Source: a virus. Taken from it: a stretch of DNA of 53,829 nt. The stretch's first letter is position 1; each line of letters starts with the position of its first letter. The notes beneath the pieces are model-generated. The model was not told the DNA's origin, searched no databases, and was given only the letters and a program-made list of their open reading frames with translations. The translations under genes and the position numbers were made by a program. Location: the IMG/VR virus record IMGVR_UViG_3300046167_000114, positions 1 through 53,829 of that record; one strand, 5' to 3'. Shown here in pieces: positions 6,767 through 16,419 of this stretch.

Positions 6767-7544
6767 ATATGTAGGTGATCTATGCCTGACTACGGGTGAG
6801 AACCATCGTGGTAACTGTCCTGTGTGTGGTGGGCGTAATACGTTCACTGCAACCAACGACAATGGTGTAGTAAAATATAACTGCTACAAAAATACCTGCA
6901 CTATCGGTGGTTTTATCCACACTGATTTGACTGCTGCAGAAATAATGATGATTATGCGACAAACTGCAGAGCAAAAACGACATAGGGAGAAAGAGACTAT
7001 GGAGATACCACAGTATGTGGTGAAGCCTATGCCTACGCATCTAAAGTTTAACAGGTTTGTAAGGCGCTGGGGTTTAGCGATAGATAATTTACTTTATGAT
7101 GTTAAGGATGAGCGTGTTGTATTTCCGATACACCACAAGGGGCGCATGGTAGACGCTATCGGTAGGGCTGTAGGTAACACGCAGCACCCTAAATGGTATC
7201 GCTACACTGGCAAAGCTGACTACTACACGATAGGTACAGGGTCTGTCCTATTTATTGTTGAAGATGTTGTGTCAGCTATCGTTGCATACCAAGAGTTTCC
7301 ACATATAACTAGCATGGCTATTCTTGGTACTCAATTAACAGACAAACATATGGAGAAGATAGGTGAATATAATAGGGTTGTTATTGCTCTTGATCCTGAC
7401 GCTATAGATAAGACTATCAAGTACAGGTCAGAGATACAGGCATGGACAGGGCTACGCACTATGGCTTACATGCTAAACGACGATGTTAAATACAGAGTAG
7501 AAGATGACATGGAAAAGTTAGAAGGAATGTTGAACAATGATTAA
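6750..7544 (+). CDS. DNA primase, zinc-binding plus TOPRIM
   Basis: 264 aa. The N-terminal zinc site uses Cys23, Cys26 (CPVC), Cys45 and Cys50 (CYKNTC). The TOPRIM core follows, with VLFIVEDVVSAIVA carrying the acidic residue and VVIALDPDA the metal-binding Asp pair. This is the primase half of a T7 gp4-like pair, encoded apart from the helicase at 9787. It makes RNA primers at the replication fork. It overlaps the integrase end by 17 bp. Confidence 0.8.
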   Translation: MMKIRKYVGDLCLTTGENHRGNCPVCGGRNTFTATNDNGVVKYNCYKNTCTIGGFIHTDLTAAEIMMIMRQTAEQKRHREKETMEIPQYVVKPMPTHLKFNRFVRRWGLAIDNLLYDVKDERVVFPIHHKGRMVDAIGRAVGNTQHPKWYRYTGKADYYTIGTGSVLFIVEDVVSAIVAYQEFPHITSMAILGTQLTDKHMEKIGEYNRVVIALDPDAIDKTIKYRSEIQAWTGLRTMAYMLNDDVKYRVEDDMEKLEGMLNND

Positions 7545-8133
7545 ACCAGCGGTATTACCTCAAGGCTACACAAAGAATGTAGCAATGCACAAAGGTCAGT
7601 GGTGGTATGTTATGAATGGTGTACTGAAACAGCCTATAGTACAGTGTGAAGAGCGCAACAAAGGAAGGATGTTTGTACGAGAAGAAATGACTGCAGATAA
7701 TCCTCAAGGCTACATACATAAAGGTAAGGGTAAAAAACCACCACACCCTTATGTGTTGCTTGGATACCACACTCCAGGAGTATTTAAAACTTGGGATGAG
7801 GCATTAAATAAAATTAACTCTGAGTCTTTTGAGAAGGGTAAGAGCACAGAAGGTTACGTGTATGTTATAAATTGTGAGGGTGCGTATGACGGTTGGTTAA
7901 AAATAGGATGCACTAGATTTATAGAAAGAAGACTTAGCGCATTAAATACAGGATCTCCCTTTAGAGATTATAAGTGTTTACATATGAAATTCTTTTCTGA
8001 TAGGCACTTCGCAGAAGGTAAAGCGCATAAAGCAGCTAAGCTTATCTTTACAGATCACGACAAACAAAATGGTGAATGGTTTAAGGTGTCAATAGAACAA
8101 GCCATAGATATTATTGATAGGATAGAAGAATGA
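7537..8133 (+). CDS. T5orf172/MUG113 (GIY-YIG-like) domain protein
   Basis: 198 aa. The C-terminal half (about 105-190) has the GIY-YIG-superfamily pattern: GYVYVINCEGAYDGWLKIGC, RLSALNTGSP, then FSDRHFAEGKAHKAAK and GEWFKV. This is the T5 Orf172 DNA-binding type. The N-terminal 100 residues are unassigned. It overlaps the primase gene by 8 bp and lies between replication and nucleotide genes. It could be a nuclease or a DNA-binding accessory; a free-standing homing enzyme is possible. Confidence 0.65.
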   Translation: MIKPAVLPQGYTKNVAMHKGQWWYVMNGVLKQPIVQCEERNKGRMFVREEMTADNPQGYIHKGKGKKPPHPYVLLGYHTPGVFKTWDEALNKINSESFEKGKSTEGYVYVINCEGAYDGWLKIGCTRFIERRLSALNTGSPFRDYKCLHMKFFSDRHFAEGKAHKAAKLIFTDHDKQNGEWFKVSIEQAIDIIDRIEE

Positions 8134-8216
8134 TTGAAGCGGTAACAGGTGCATCTATACTTGCGTTCTTAATTATTGGTTTTGTATGTATCATATTGAG
8201 TGAGGTAAATAAATGA
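8130..8216 (+). CDS. 28-aa membrane peptide
   Basis: Begins MIEAVTGASILAFLIIGFV and is almost entirely one transmembrane helix. It is joined to its neighbours by ATGA overlaps at both ends, which argues that it is translated. Function unknown. Confidence 0.45.
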   Translation: MIEAVTGASILAFLIIGFVCIILSEVNK

Positions 8217-8868
8217 TTGAAGTAACTTTTAAAGCCAGCATGGGTAATGACCTTACGGTCTGTAACGCTGCCCGTGTTTCATTCGGTAAAGAAACTGAGT
8301 GGGATTACGAAGAGTCAGATGCTTACAGCTTTAAGCAACACCTTAAAACAAAAGATAGGAAGCTTATACAATACCTAGCCAAACACAATCACATCAGCCC
8401 CTTTGGGCATTGCTTTGCCAGCTTTCACATCAAAGCACCCGTCTTTGTAGCTAGGCAACTTGTGAAGCATAAGTTTCTACGGTGGAATGAGATTAGCCGC
8501 AGATACGTGGACAATGAGCCTGAGTTTTACGTACCTGATACATATCGTGGGCGTAGTCTTGATAAGAAGCAAGGTAGCGCAGGTAAAGTAACTGTATCTG
8601 ACAACGGCTTTAACGAGATTGCATTGACAGAGTATGAGTACCTACTAGACTTAGGTGTCTGCCCAGAGCAAGCACGTATGGTGTCTACCACAGAGCTATG
8701 ATGACTGAGTGGTACTGGTCAGGTAGCTTGGATGCGTTTGCTGATATGTGTAAGCTTCGCTGTGCGCCTGACACACAAGCAGAGACAGCAGAGGTAGCGT
8801 GGGGAATTGATCGCATTATGGTTGACCTGTTCCCTGTGTCGTGGAGAGCATTAAGGGAGAATGGATGA
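8213..8868 (+). CDS. thyX: Flavin-dependent thymidylate synthase ThyX, two +1 insertions
   Basis: Converts dUMP to dTMP with FAD and methylene-folate. The first frame covers 162 aa and includes the ThyX signature in phage form (KHKFLRWNEISRRY), then EPEFY, and stops early at 8701. Removing T8684 and T8697 gives LPQSMMTEWYWSGSL, the conserved ThyX C-terminal block, and a full 217-aa protein, the normal length. Two inserted Ts 13 bases apart point to sequencing error rather than decay. It belongs with the RNR, Grx and MazG genes downstream as a dNTP-supply set. Confidence 0.8.
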
Positions 8869-9023
8869 TGAGAGGTAATATTAACGGTGCAATCAAGGCG
8901 TCAGCTATTGTAGCTTTACTGATAGCTGCGCCACCTGTGTTGATAGCTATGACGTATGACGAATACCCTAAGTACTGCAAGCTATCAATATTGCTACCAT
9001 GTATAGGAGTAAGTGATGAATGA
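8868..9023 (+). CDS. Small membrane protein
   Basis: 51 aa with a transmembrane helix (IKASAIVALLIAAPPVLIAM) and a short tail with two Cys. AAGGGAG stands 8 bases before the ATG at 8868; ATG 8865 is in frame and equally possible. It overlaps the thyX stop. Function unknown. Confidence 0.45.
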   Translation: MRGNINGAIKASAIVALLIAAPPVLIAMTYDEYPKYCKLSILLPCIGVSDE

Positions 9024-9231
9024 CATTAAAGTAACAGATGTAGAAGAGCACCGTGATGGTAGCGCTACACTACAAGTAGAGTGTGCCCCTGAGATATTCG
9101 CAGCCATCTTTAACGTAGGGTTTGTAGCTCTTATAAAGAGAGGCTTAGAAAGTGAGAAGTGGCAGACATGTGTAAGCTGTGGTGGCCCCGCTCAGAATGA
9201 TATGTGTGGCTTTTGCTTAGAGGAAGAATGA
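9016..9231 (+). CDS. Small zinc-ribbon protein
   Basis: 71 aa ending CVSCGGPAQNDMCGFCLEEE, a four-Cys zinc-ribbon pattern (CxxC...CxxC). The N-terminal part is a beta-rich acidic segment. AGGAGTAAGTG precedes the ATG at 9016. Possibly a regulator or adaptor; no specific family is recognised. Confidence 0.55.
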   Translation: MNDIKVTDVEEHRDGSATLQVECAPEIFAAIFNVGFVALIKRGLESEKWQTCVSCGGPAQNDMCGFCLEEE

Positions 9232-9232
9232 T

Positions 9233-9607
9233 ATGGCAGAACAAAAATTTGAAGATGCAAAAAGTGAAGGTTGGCTTTATGCAGGAAGAAACTCAAAAGG
9301 TGAAATTAAGTTTAGAAAGTACACAAACCAAGATCTGAATTATGTAAAAAAGTATCTTGATGATAAAGGTTTGGCATACTACGTACATGAGAAGGCTAAA
9401 TTAGTTTTTATATATAAAGATCCTGAGCCTGAAAGTCAGTACAGTGCTAGGTATGCTTACTACTATACTACTGGTATGTGGGGTAATGACAAAAGGAAGA
9501 AACATTACCATTCCAATGGTATAGAAGATTTTATAGATAGATTCTTTACAACTAAAGAAGAGAACAAGAAATATTGGGATGAAAAAAATAAGAAAGAAAA
9601 GACATGA
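9233..9607 (+). CDS. Hypothetical charged protein
   Basis: 124 aa, rich in Lys, Glu and Tyr (SQYSARYAYYYTTGMWGND), with a highly charged C-terminal tail. No recognised domain. It follows the zinc-ribbon gene by one base. Confidence 0.5.
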   Translation: MAEQKFEDAKSEGWLYAGRNSKGEIKFRKYTNQDLNYVKKYLDDKGLAYYVHEKAKLVFIYKDPEPESQYSARYAYYYTTGMWGNDKRKKHYHSNGIEDFIDRFFTTKEENKKYWDEKNKKEKT

Positions 9608-9765
9608 GTATGGCTGGAACAATAGAAGACATGCGTTGGGAAATAAAACTGTTGAAAGATGAAAACAGTAGGCTTAGACGTTTCATTAAGGATCACAAAC
9701 TGATTCGTGAGTTTGACGATGAAGAACGTAAGAGAGCCTTAGAGAGAGCAAGAATAAATAAATAA
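9604..9765 (+). CDS. Small coiled-coil protein
   Basis: 53 aa, MSMAGTIEDMRWEIKLLKDE, then a heptad-patterned helix and a basic tail (RKRALERARINK). It overlaps the previous stop by ATGA. It is followed by the helicase 21 bp later. Function unknown. Confidence 0.5.
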   Translation: MSMAGTIEDMRWEIKLLKDENSRLRRFIKDHKLIREFDDEERKRALERARINK

Positions 9766-9786
9766 CTACACTTGTAGGAGACAAGG

Positions 9787-11014
9787 ATGATTGAATTAGC
9801 ATTACTAAAAACTCTACTTAATAAAGAGTTTTACGATCAACACAAAGGCATACGCTGCCCTGATAAGATCTTTACGAAAGACACACGTAAGATCAAACAG
9901 GCGTTAGATACGGCAATGCAGACGTATGAAGAAGATATGTCTGTGTCAGATCTTGAGGCTGTGTTCATGGGGCTTAATCAGACCATGACAACCGCTACGA
10001 AATCTGCATTCCAGGATTTGTTTCAGCGTTTAGAAAAGGCTGAACCTATTAAGAAAGACATTGCAGAAGATACCTTGAGTCACCTGTTTCAACAGTACGT
10101 TGGAGAGCAGGTTGCCAATCTAGGTTTCGACTTTGTTAATGGTAGCCAGAGTAGTCTAGAGCCATTACGCCGCTTACTAGAGGATTACAAAGATGATTTT
10201 ACTCCTAATCTCCGTATTGACTGGGATGATATTGACATTGACACATTGCTTGCTGCGAATAACCTTGAAACGCAGTGGAAGTTTAACATACCAAGTCTCC
10301 GTAGGAAGGTGGAAGGCGTTAGCAGTGGTCATCTTCTTGTGGTTGGCGCTAGGCCTAATACTGGCAAAACTTCTTTCCATGCCTCTCTGGTAGCAGGTAC
10401 GGATGGCTGGGCGTCACAGGGTGCTAAGTGCATTGTACTGTGTAACGAAGAAAGCTACGAGCGTGTAGGTGCACGTTACCTAAGTGCTGCAACCAACATG
10501 AGTATGGATGAAGTTAAAGAGAATGTATCTCTAGCACGTAAGCGCTACGATCCAGTAAAACAAAACATCCGTATCAAAGATAGCACAAACAAAGATATGA
10601 AATGGGTTGAGGCGGTAGTAAAGAATGAAAAGCCTGACATTGTTGTGTTGGATATGGGGGACAAGTTTGCAACCAAGAATAGCGATAAGTCAGACATATA
10701 CCTCAAGGATGCAGCCATCCATGCACGTAACATTGCAAAGCAGTATAACTGCTTGTGTGATCTGGATGTCTCAGCTATCTGCTGTTGCAGAAGGAAAGGT
10801 CTACGTTGATCAGTCCATGATGGAAGGGTCTAAGACAGGTAAGGCAGCGGAAGCAGATCTTATGGTTTTAATCTCTAAAGATCCTATCGTAGAAGGGCAG
10901 TCAGAAGAGTCAACACGGCGGCACCTGAACATTGCTAAGAACAAACTAAAGGGTGGGTGGCATGGTGTTGTCCATTGTGAATTAGATGGTGAGCGTTCAC
11001 TCTACACCGCTTAG
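9787..11014 (+). CDS. DnaB-like replicative helicase, one +1 insertion
   Basis: Walker A GARPNTGKTS is at residues 187-196 and Walker B DIVVLDMGDKF lies about 90 residues on. After the frame breaks, the motif WMSQLSAVAEGK and SKTGKAAEADLM appear in another frame. Removing one T from TT at 10753-10754 joins them (CVIWMSQLS) into 408 aa. The N-terminal 170 residues are helical and lack a primase, which is encoded at 6750. It unwinds DNA at the phage fork. GGAGACAAGG precedes the ATG. Confidence 0.8.
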
Positions 11015-11022
11015 GAGAATAG

Positions 11023-13087
11023 ATGAGACTTGTATTAGATGTAGAGAACAGCATCACATGGCGTGATGGTAAGACGTTCATTGACCCCGTACGAGGTAGG
11101 CAACCACCTTGTTCAGGTAGGCATGGTAAATGCTGATAACAAAGAAGAGATTATGCTTGTTACCTTAGATCACAATGAGCATAAGGATTCAGATGGTCAA
11201 GGTAGAGCCTTGATACAGAAGTTACTTGATAAGACTACACTGCTTATCATGCACAATGCCAAGCATGATCTTATGTGGCTATGGGCCAGTGGCTTTACGT
11301 ATGATGGTGACATCTATGATACCCTGCTGGCAGAGTACATATTGTGCAGAGGGCAGAAGCCCAAAGAAGGTATCAGCCTATCAGCCTGTGCTATTAGAAG
11401 AGGCTTAGCAGAGCAGAAGGAAGACTACCTTACTGCCTGTATAAAGAAAGGAATAAACACCCATGAGACGGATCTCGACTCTCTTAGCATTTATCTTCGG
11501 GCTGACATCCTCACAACTTGTGAGTTGTTCCACAGCATCGAAGCAGACTACGCAACCCCAGAATCCAGATCCCTTCATGCAGTCAGAACCGTCACCTTTC
11601 AAACATGCAGAACCCTCACCGAAATGTACATGTCAGGACTAAAGGTAGACCTTGATGTATTGGAGCAGGTTAAGGAAGAGTTTGAGCTTGAACAGGCGCA
11701 GATAGAAGAGCGTCTACAGAGCCAAGTGCGGGATCTTATGGGTGATACACCTATCAACTTAAACTCACCTGAACAGCTATCTCAGGTTATCTTCTCACGT
11801 AAGCCTAACGATAAGAAAGAGTGGGCAGACATATTTGAGTTTGTAAAAGATAAGGCTGAGTTTAAAGGCTGCAGTCAATGCTAACTCTAAGATGCTGTTT
11901 AAGACAACAGCTTTTCACGTGCCCTACATGTAATGGGGCTGGACATACATACAAGACAAAGAAAGACGGTACACGTTACGCTAGGACCAAACAAGTGCAC
12001 TACCTGTGACTCAAGAGGCTATGGCTTGAAAGAGTCAAAGCAAATGGCCGGGCTTGGGCTTTAGTGCACCAAACAAGAAGTGGATCGCTCATAGTGGCTT
12101 TGGCACAGGAAAGGATAACTTAGATGCACTGGTGGCAACAGCTAGGAACAATAACATGGAAGCTGCGGCAAGCTTTATTCTGGATGTTAAGCGCCTTAAT
12201 GCTATCACTAGCTACCTTTCTAGCTTTGTTAACGGCATATCTGTGCATACTAAGTCTAACGGATACCTTCACGCAACTCTTAGCCAGCACATAACAGCTA
12301 CAGGTAGGTTTAGCAGTAAAAACCCTAACATGCAGAACATGCCTCGCGGTGGTACATTCCCTGTTAAGAAAGTCTTTGTGTCACGTTGGGAAGGCGGGAA
12401 AATTTTAGAGGCCGACTTTGCCCAGCTTGAATTTAGAGCGGCTGCGTTCTTAGCTCAAGATGAGGTTGCTATGAGAGAAGGTTGAGACAGGCTTTGACGT
12501 ACATGCTTACACTGCAAAGGTTATCTCTGATGCAGGTCAACCTACCGCTAGACAGGCAGCAAAGGAGCACACTTTTGCCCCGCTATTCGGCGCTACTGGA
12601 TATGGGCCGTAGCAACGCTGAGAAGGCTTACTATGAGCACTTCAATGATAAGTACAAGAGGTATAGCACAGTGGCAACAAAACTTAGCTGACGAAGCAAT
12701 GCGCTTCAATAAGATTACCAATATCAGTGGTAGACAGTATGCTTTCCCTGACATTGAGCGCAGAGCTAATGGTAGTGTCACACACTTTACTATGATAAAG
12801 AATTATCCTGTACAGGGCTTTCGCTACGGGTGATGTTACCCCTGCTGTACTTAATGAGTTTCACAAAAGATTGAAGCCACTAAAAGTCTGTGCTGATCAA
12901 TACAGTACATGACTCAGCGGTGGCTGACATACACCCTGACGAAGAAAAAGAGGTATTACAAATAGTTGCAGATCTTAATGACAATCTTGTAGATCTGATA
13001 GAAGATGTATACAGAGTACGTATGAATGTACCATTATTATTAGAGGCAAAAATAGGCCCAAACTGGCTTGACACAAAAGACGTATAA
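11023..13087 (+). CDS. polA: Family A DNA polymerase with DnaJ-type zinc-finger insert, ten +1 insertions
   Basis: Replicates phage DNA. The corrected protein is 684 aa. The 3'-5' exonuclease (about 1-200) shows LDVEN, HNAKHDLMWLW and YLRADILTT. Near residues 298-330 lie CPTCNGAG and CTTCDSRGYG, a DnaJ-type zinc site as described for phage HMO-2011. Polymerase motifs follow: A (EADFAQLEFR, about 462), B (RQAAKEHTFAPLFGATGYG, about 507-525, Phe at the E. coli 762 position) and C (VHDS, about 625). There is no 5'-3' exonuclease. As given, it is broken by single-base insertions near 11085, 11867, 11917, 11990, 12055, 12480, 12611, 12662, 12820 and 12888. Removing the ten gives 2055 nt, exactly 685 codons. 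Confidence 0.85.
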
Positions 13088-13131
13088 TGTATAACTACAA
13101 TTTCCTGAAACGCTCATCGAAAGGAAACGAT

Positions 13132-13995
13132 ATGAGCCAAGAATTAGCAGTAGCACTAGACCGTGGACAATCAATGGCAGAGCTTATGGGCGTGTCTAAC
13201 AGCACACCACAGAGCGCAACGCCTAGCGTATCACGGCTTAACGTCAACCAAGAGATCCTAGAGAAAGAGGTATCTATGGATGGCGAAACATTTATGAAAC
13301 CAACCGTACCAAAAGGGGCGTACAAACTAACTACAGGTGATGATGTAGTATACAGTAAGACGGTAACTGTACGTGTCTTTGCTGTACGCCAACAGTGGCA
13401 GCGCTGGAATGGTGACACTACTGAGATGGAGAAAAGCGTTTTGGCTAACAGCCTTAACAAGGATCTCAAAGATAACTTAGGTGGCTATAACTTAGGTAGG
13501 CCATCAGGTTATATCGAAGACTTCAATGCACTTTCAGAAGCAACAAAGTCTCTCATTCGTAGCGTAAAGAGAGTTAAGGTATTCTTTGGTTTGGTAACAC
13601 TAGATAGCCCTACAGATGCTATGGGTGAAAAAGTAGACGGTGATTTCACGGACATCCCTTTTGTGTTTGACGTTAAGAACCGTGACTCACTAAAATCATT
13701 GGACGGTGTACTGGCGCAGATCAACAAGAAGAATCTCCTGCCACCTATGTCTACTATCAAGCTATCTCCTGCTGTAGGTAAGATCCCTACGGGTGCTACC
13801 TTTGGTTATGTTACTGCAGCAATCGGTGATAAGGTTGAGCTATCTGATGATGACAATGATGTACTGGGTAACTTCCTAGACTTCATTGAATACATCAATG
13901 GTTCACTCTTAGATAAACATGAAGAGCGTAGCTCTGATGGTCTGTCACACGCCGACAAAGAGATTGTAGCTTCAATCGTAGAAGTGGAAGAGTAA
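13132..13995 (+). CDS. Conserved replication-region protein, possibly ssDNA-binding
   Basis: 287 aa, intact. An acidic, disordered N-terminus is followed by a beta-rich central part (TVTVRVFAVRQQWQRWN; VKVFFGLVTL) and an acidic C-terminal tail (LSDDDNDV...IVEVEE). An acidic tail and position between polymerase and exonuclease fit a single-strand DNA-binding protein, but I recognise no SSB signature. AAAGGAAACGAT precedes the ATG at 13132, and I prefer it to 13087. Confidence 0.5.
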   Translation: MSQELAVALDRGQSMAELMGVSNSTPQSATPSVSRLNVNQEILEKEVSMDGETFMKPTVPKGAYKLTTGDDVVYSKTVTVRVFAVRQQWQRWNGDTTEMEKSVLANSLNKDLKDNLGGYNLGRPSGYIEDFNALSEATKSLIRSVKRVKVFFGLVTLDSPTDAMGEKVDGDFTDIPFVFDVKNRDSLKSLDGVLAQINKKNLLPPMSTIKLSPAVGKIPTGATFGYVTAAIGDKVELSDDDNDVLGNFLDFIEYINGSLLDKHEERSSDGLSHADKEIVASIVEVEE

Positions 13996-14841
13996 TGGAA
14001 CACCCTGCTGAATTAGCAATCTTCTCTTACTTACAGAAGGCTATGGCAGGTGAGGCATCAATGTCAAAAGAGGTGGCTTCTAAAGTCGCCTCTGATGTTG
14101 AGGCTGCTATGCTAAAGCAGTTTGCTAGTGGGCCGCGTGACGAGTTTCGTATGCGTATGTCCTAATCTTGGTAAGCCTAAGTGTCAGTTGTGGTATGAGA
14201 AGAATGACCCAAAGGATAAGACCCCTTTTCCACCACACTTCTTGATGAACATGATCTTAGGTGACATTGTTGAAGCTGTATTTAAGGGCGTCATGCGTTC
14301 TGCTGGTATAGACTTTAAGGACAATGATAAAGTCACACTAAAGCTACCTCACGGTCAGGATATCAACGGTGAGTATGACATGGAGTTGGACGGTAAGATT
14401 GACGATGTTAAGTCTGCATCTCCTTGGTCATACCAGAACAAGTTTGCTTCATTTGATGCACTAGAGAGTGGTGATAGCTTTGGTTACATCCCACAGCTTG
14501 TAGGCTACGCAGAGGGTGCAGGTAAAGGTGTTGGCGGCTGGTGGGTTATCAATAAAGCTAACGGTGAGTTTAAGTATGTCTCAGCCTCTGAGGTAGACAA
14601 ACAATCTGTGCTAGATGATATCCAAGATACGGTTGATTATATAGATCAAGACCAGCCTTTCGAGCGTTGCTTTGAGCCAATTGAAGAAACATTCTACAAG
14701 AAGAAGACAGGGCATAAGAAGTTAGGTACTGAGTGTGGTTTTTGTGCATTTAAACATAAGTGCTGGCCCAACCTGAGTACAGAACCTGCTAGATCATCAA
14801 AAGCTAAGAATCCAAAAATGGTAGATTACATTGATGCCTAA
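13995..14841 (+). CDS. PD-(D/E)XK exonuclease, Cas4/RecB-like, one +1 insertion
   Basis: Starts at the ATG that overlaps the previous stop. The first frame ends at 14166. Removing one C from CC at 14161-14162 joins RMRMSNLGKPKCQLW to the long downstream frame and gives 281 aa. Nuclease motifs are GDIVEA and then LDGKIDDVKSAS, with D and D-x-K metal and catalytic residues. A Cys at KCQLW plus CGFCAFKHKC near the C-terminus form the four-Cys pattern of Cas4-like Fe-S nucleases. It probably processes DNA ends in recombination or degrades host DNA. Confidence 0.75.
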
Positions 14842-15268
14842 AAAACATAATACCAGAAGGTATCGTAGTGGCCTTGAAAGAGAGGCCGCTGCATTTCTAA
14901 AGGTAAACCAAAAGAAGGTGTTGTATGAAAAGATAAAGATAGAATGGGAAGACCTACGCTATCGGACATACACACCTGACTTTGAGTTAGACAATGGTAT
15001 CTTTATTGAAACTAAAGGTATCTTTGACAACGAAGATAGACGTAAGCATCTAGCAATAAAGGAGCAACATCCAGAGTTAGACATACGCTTTGTATTTAGT
15101 AACGCTAATGCCAAGCTATATAAAGGTGCCAAATCTCGCTATTATAACTGGTGTGATAAAAATGGCTTTCTGTGGTCACACAGGTTAATACCTGTAGAGT
15201 GGCTAAAAGAAAAAGGTAGACGGTGTAAGCTTGAAAGAGTGGCACTAAAAACACAAAGGAAGAAGTGA
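14834..15268 (+). CDS. T7 gp3-like endonuclease I (Holliday junction resolvase)
   Basis: 144 aa, close to T7 endonuclease I in length. Motifs in order: SGLEREAAAFL (metal-binding Glu), YTPDFELDNGIFIETKGIFD (PD...ExK nuclease core), HPELDIRFVFSNANAKLYKG and LIPVEWLKE. It resolves branched DNA before packaging and helps break down host DNA. The start at 14834 overlaps the exonuclease end; a TTG at 14831 is in frame. Confidence 0.9.
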   Translation: MPKKHNTRRYRSGLEREAAAFLKVNQKKVLYEKIKIEWEDLRYRTYTPDFELDNGIFIETKGIFDNEDRRKHLAIKEQHPELDIRFVFSNANAKLYKGAKSRYYNWCDKNGFLWSHRLIPVEWLKEKGRRCKLERVALKTQRKK

Positions 15269-15639
15269 TGTCTTACAAAGTAAAAAATGATGAAGTTGCT
15301 GTTATTATAAAGCCTGTTATGGATGAAGAGGGTAATTGGACACTTGAGTTAGCTACAGGTTTAGCCTTTGGTGAGGTCATAGATGCGCCTATGCCCGCAG
15401 CACATGCAGCTTTTGAGGCTGCGCTTTCTATGGCAGCGTCTTTAACCTTTCTAGCAGATTACCCTGAGTTTGAGGAAGAGCTTGTCGAATATAAACAGGA
15501 AATGCTAAAAGATATATTTCCTGAGCAATATGCTGCTGCTGAAAAAGAGTTATCAGATGCAGAAAAAGAAGAGGTTTACAGCAAGAAAGGTAACGTATAT
15601 ACACTTAATGCGTTCACTAAAACACAAGGAAGTGCTTAA
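15268..15639 (+). CDS. Hypothetical protein
   Basis: 123 aa. An N-terminal beta segment (VAVIIKPVMDEEGNWTLELA) is followed by an Ala-rich helix (AAHAAFEAALSMAASLTFLA) and an acidic C-terminal half. No recognised family. ATG overlaps the upstream TGA by one base; a GTG at 15265 is in frame. Confidence 0.55.
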   Translation: MSYKVKNDEVAVIIKPVMDEEGNWTLELATGLAFGEVIDAPMPAAHAAFEAALSMAASLTFLADYPEFEEELVEYKQEMLKDIFPEQYAAAEKELSDAEKEEVYSKKGNVYTLNAFTKTQGSA

Positions 15640-15866
15640 TGGTAGATCCTGTAAATAAACCCGTACACTATAATCAAGCTGGGATAGAGTGTATAGAAGC
15701 TATACGTGCTATGACATGTAAGATGGATGGTACAAGTGCGTACATGGCTGGTAATGTATTGAAATACGTTTGGCGTCACGAGTATAAGAATGGTCTGGAA
15801 GACTTAGAGAAGGCGCAGGTATACTTAGGTTGGCTAATAGATAACTACAAAGAGAATCACAAATGA
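15639..15866 (+). CDS. DUF3310 protein (T7 gp1.7-related)
   Basis: 75 aa. The pattern VNKPVHYNQAGIECIEAI, then NVLKYVWRHEYKNGLEDL, then A-x-x-YLGWLI is the DUF3310 signature. T7 gp1.7, a nucleotide kinase, contains this domain. At this size it is the minimal domain. Its place beside MazG and RNR fits nucleotide metabolism. Confidence 0.75.
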   Translation: MVDPVNKPVHYNQAGIECIEAIRAMTCKMDGTSAYMAGNVLKYVWRHEYKNGLEDLEKAQVYLGWLIDNYKENHK

Positions 15867-16036
15867 ACACCAAGACATTTAGTGTTATGTTTATGTTAAA
15901 CGTAGAGGAAGAAAACAACATTCTATCATCGTCTGATGAGCACCATCAGGAAGATGTTTATGACCTAATAACAAATGTTATGTATGATGTTGATGATGTA
16001 AAAATACGAAATTTAATAGTTAAGGAGCGGCAATGA
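15863..16036 (+). CDS. Small acidic hypothetical protein
   Basis: 57 aa, begins MNTKTFSVMFMLNVEEENN, with His/Asp-rich middle. It is ATGA-coupled to genes on both sides, which supports translation. Function unknown. Confidence 0.5.
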   Translation: MNTKTFSVMFMLNVEEENNILSSSDEHHQEDVYDLITNVMYDVDDVKIRNLIVKERQ

Positions 16037-16419
16037 TTAATGAGACAGACTTAGAAGCATTTGGTTACTTTGACATGTTTCAGAACAGCCCTGATTGGGA
16101 TAATGACCCACTACGTTTTTATAGCCAGTTTGTAGAAGATAAAGTTTTTACTAAGGGGCGAGAACGATTAGTAGAAAACACTTTGGGTCTTGTAGGAGAA
16201 TCAGGAGAGGTTGCGGAAAAGATAAAGAAACTATTTCGTGACAAAGGAAAGTTTAGTGATGAAGATGTACTGAAAGAGTTAGGGGATGTGTTGTTCTACG
16301 TTGTTGCATTATCAAACATCTTTGGCGGTAACTTAAAGAAGACTATGGAAATGAATATGGCAAAGCTGGATGACAGAGAGCAGCGCGGAAAATTAAAGGG
16401 TTCAGGAGACAATAGATGA
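16033..16419 (+). CDS. mazG: MazG-like nucleotide pyrophosphohydrolase
   Basis: 128 aa. The MazG metal site is visible as GLVGESGEVAEKIKK (ExxE-type) and ELGDVLFYV (ExxD), with the tail NMAKLDDREQRGKLKGSGDNR typical of the family. Phage MazG may hydrolyse non-canonical dNTPs or lower host (p)ppGpp. It is ATGA-coupled to the RNR gene. Confidence 0.85.
   Translation: MINETDLEAFGYFDMFQNSPDWDNDPLRFYSQFVEDKVFTKGRERLVENTLGLVGESGEVAEKIKKLFRDKGKFSDEDVLKELGDVLFYVVALSNIFGGNLKKTMEMNMAKLDDREQRGKLKGSGDNR

Noticed and set aside
11867-12070. A separate DnaJ co-chaperone gene
   Set aside because: The Cys motifs are in frame with exonuclease and polymerase once indels are removed, and no J domain (HPD) is present.
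11023-13087. Split polymerase, intein, intron or many small genes
   Set aside because: The pieces join by single-base changes with no extra sequence, no intein splice residues and no intron-like insert.
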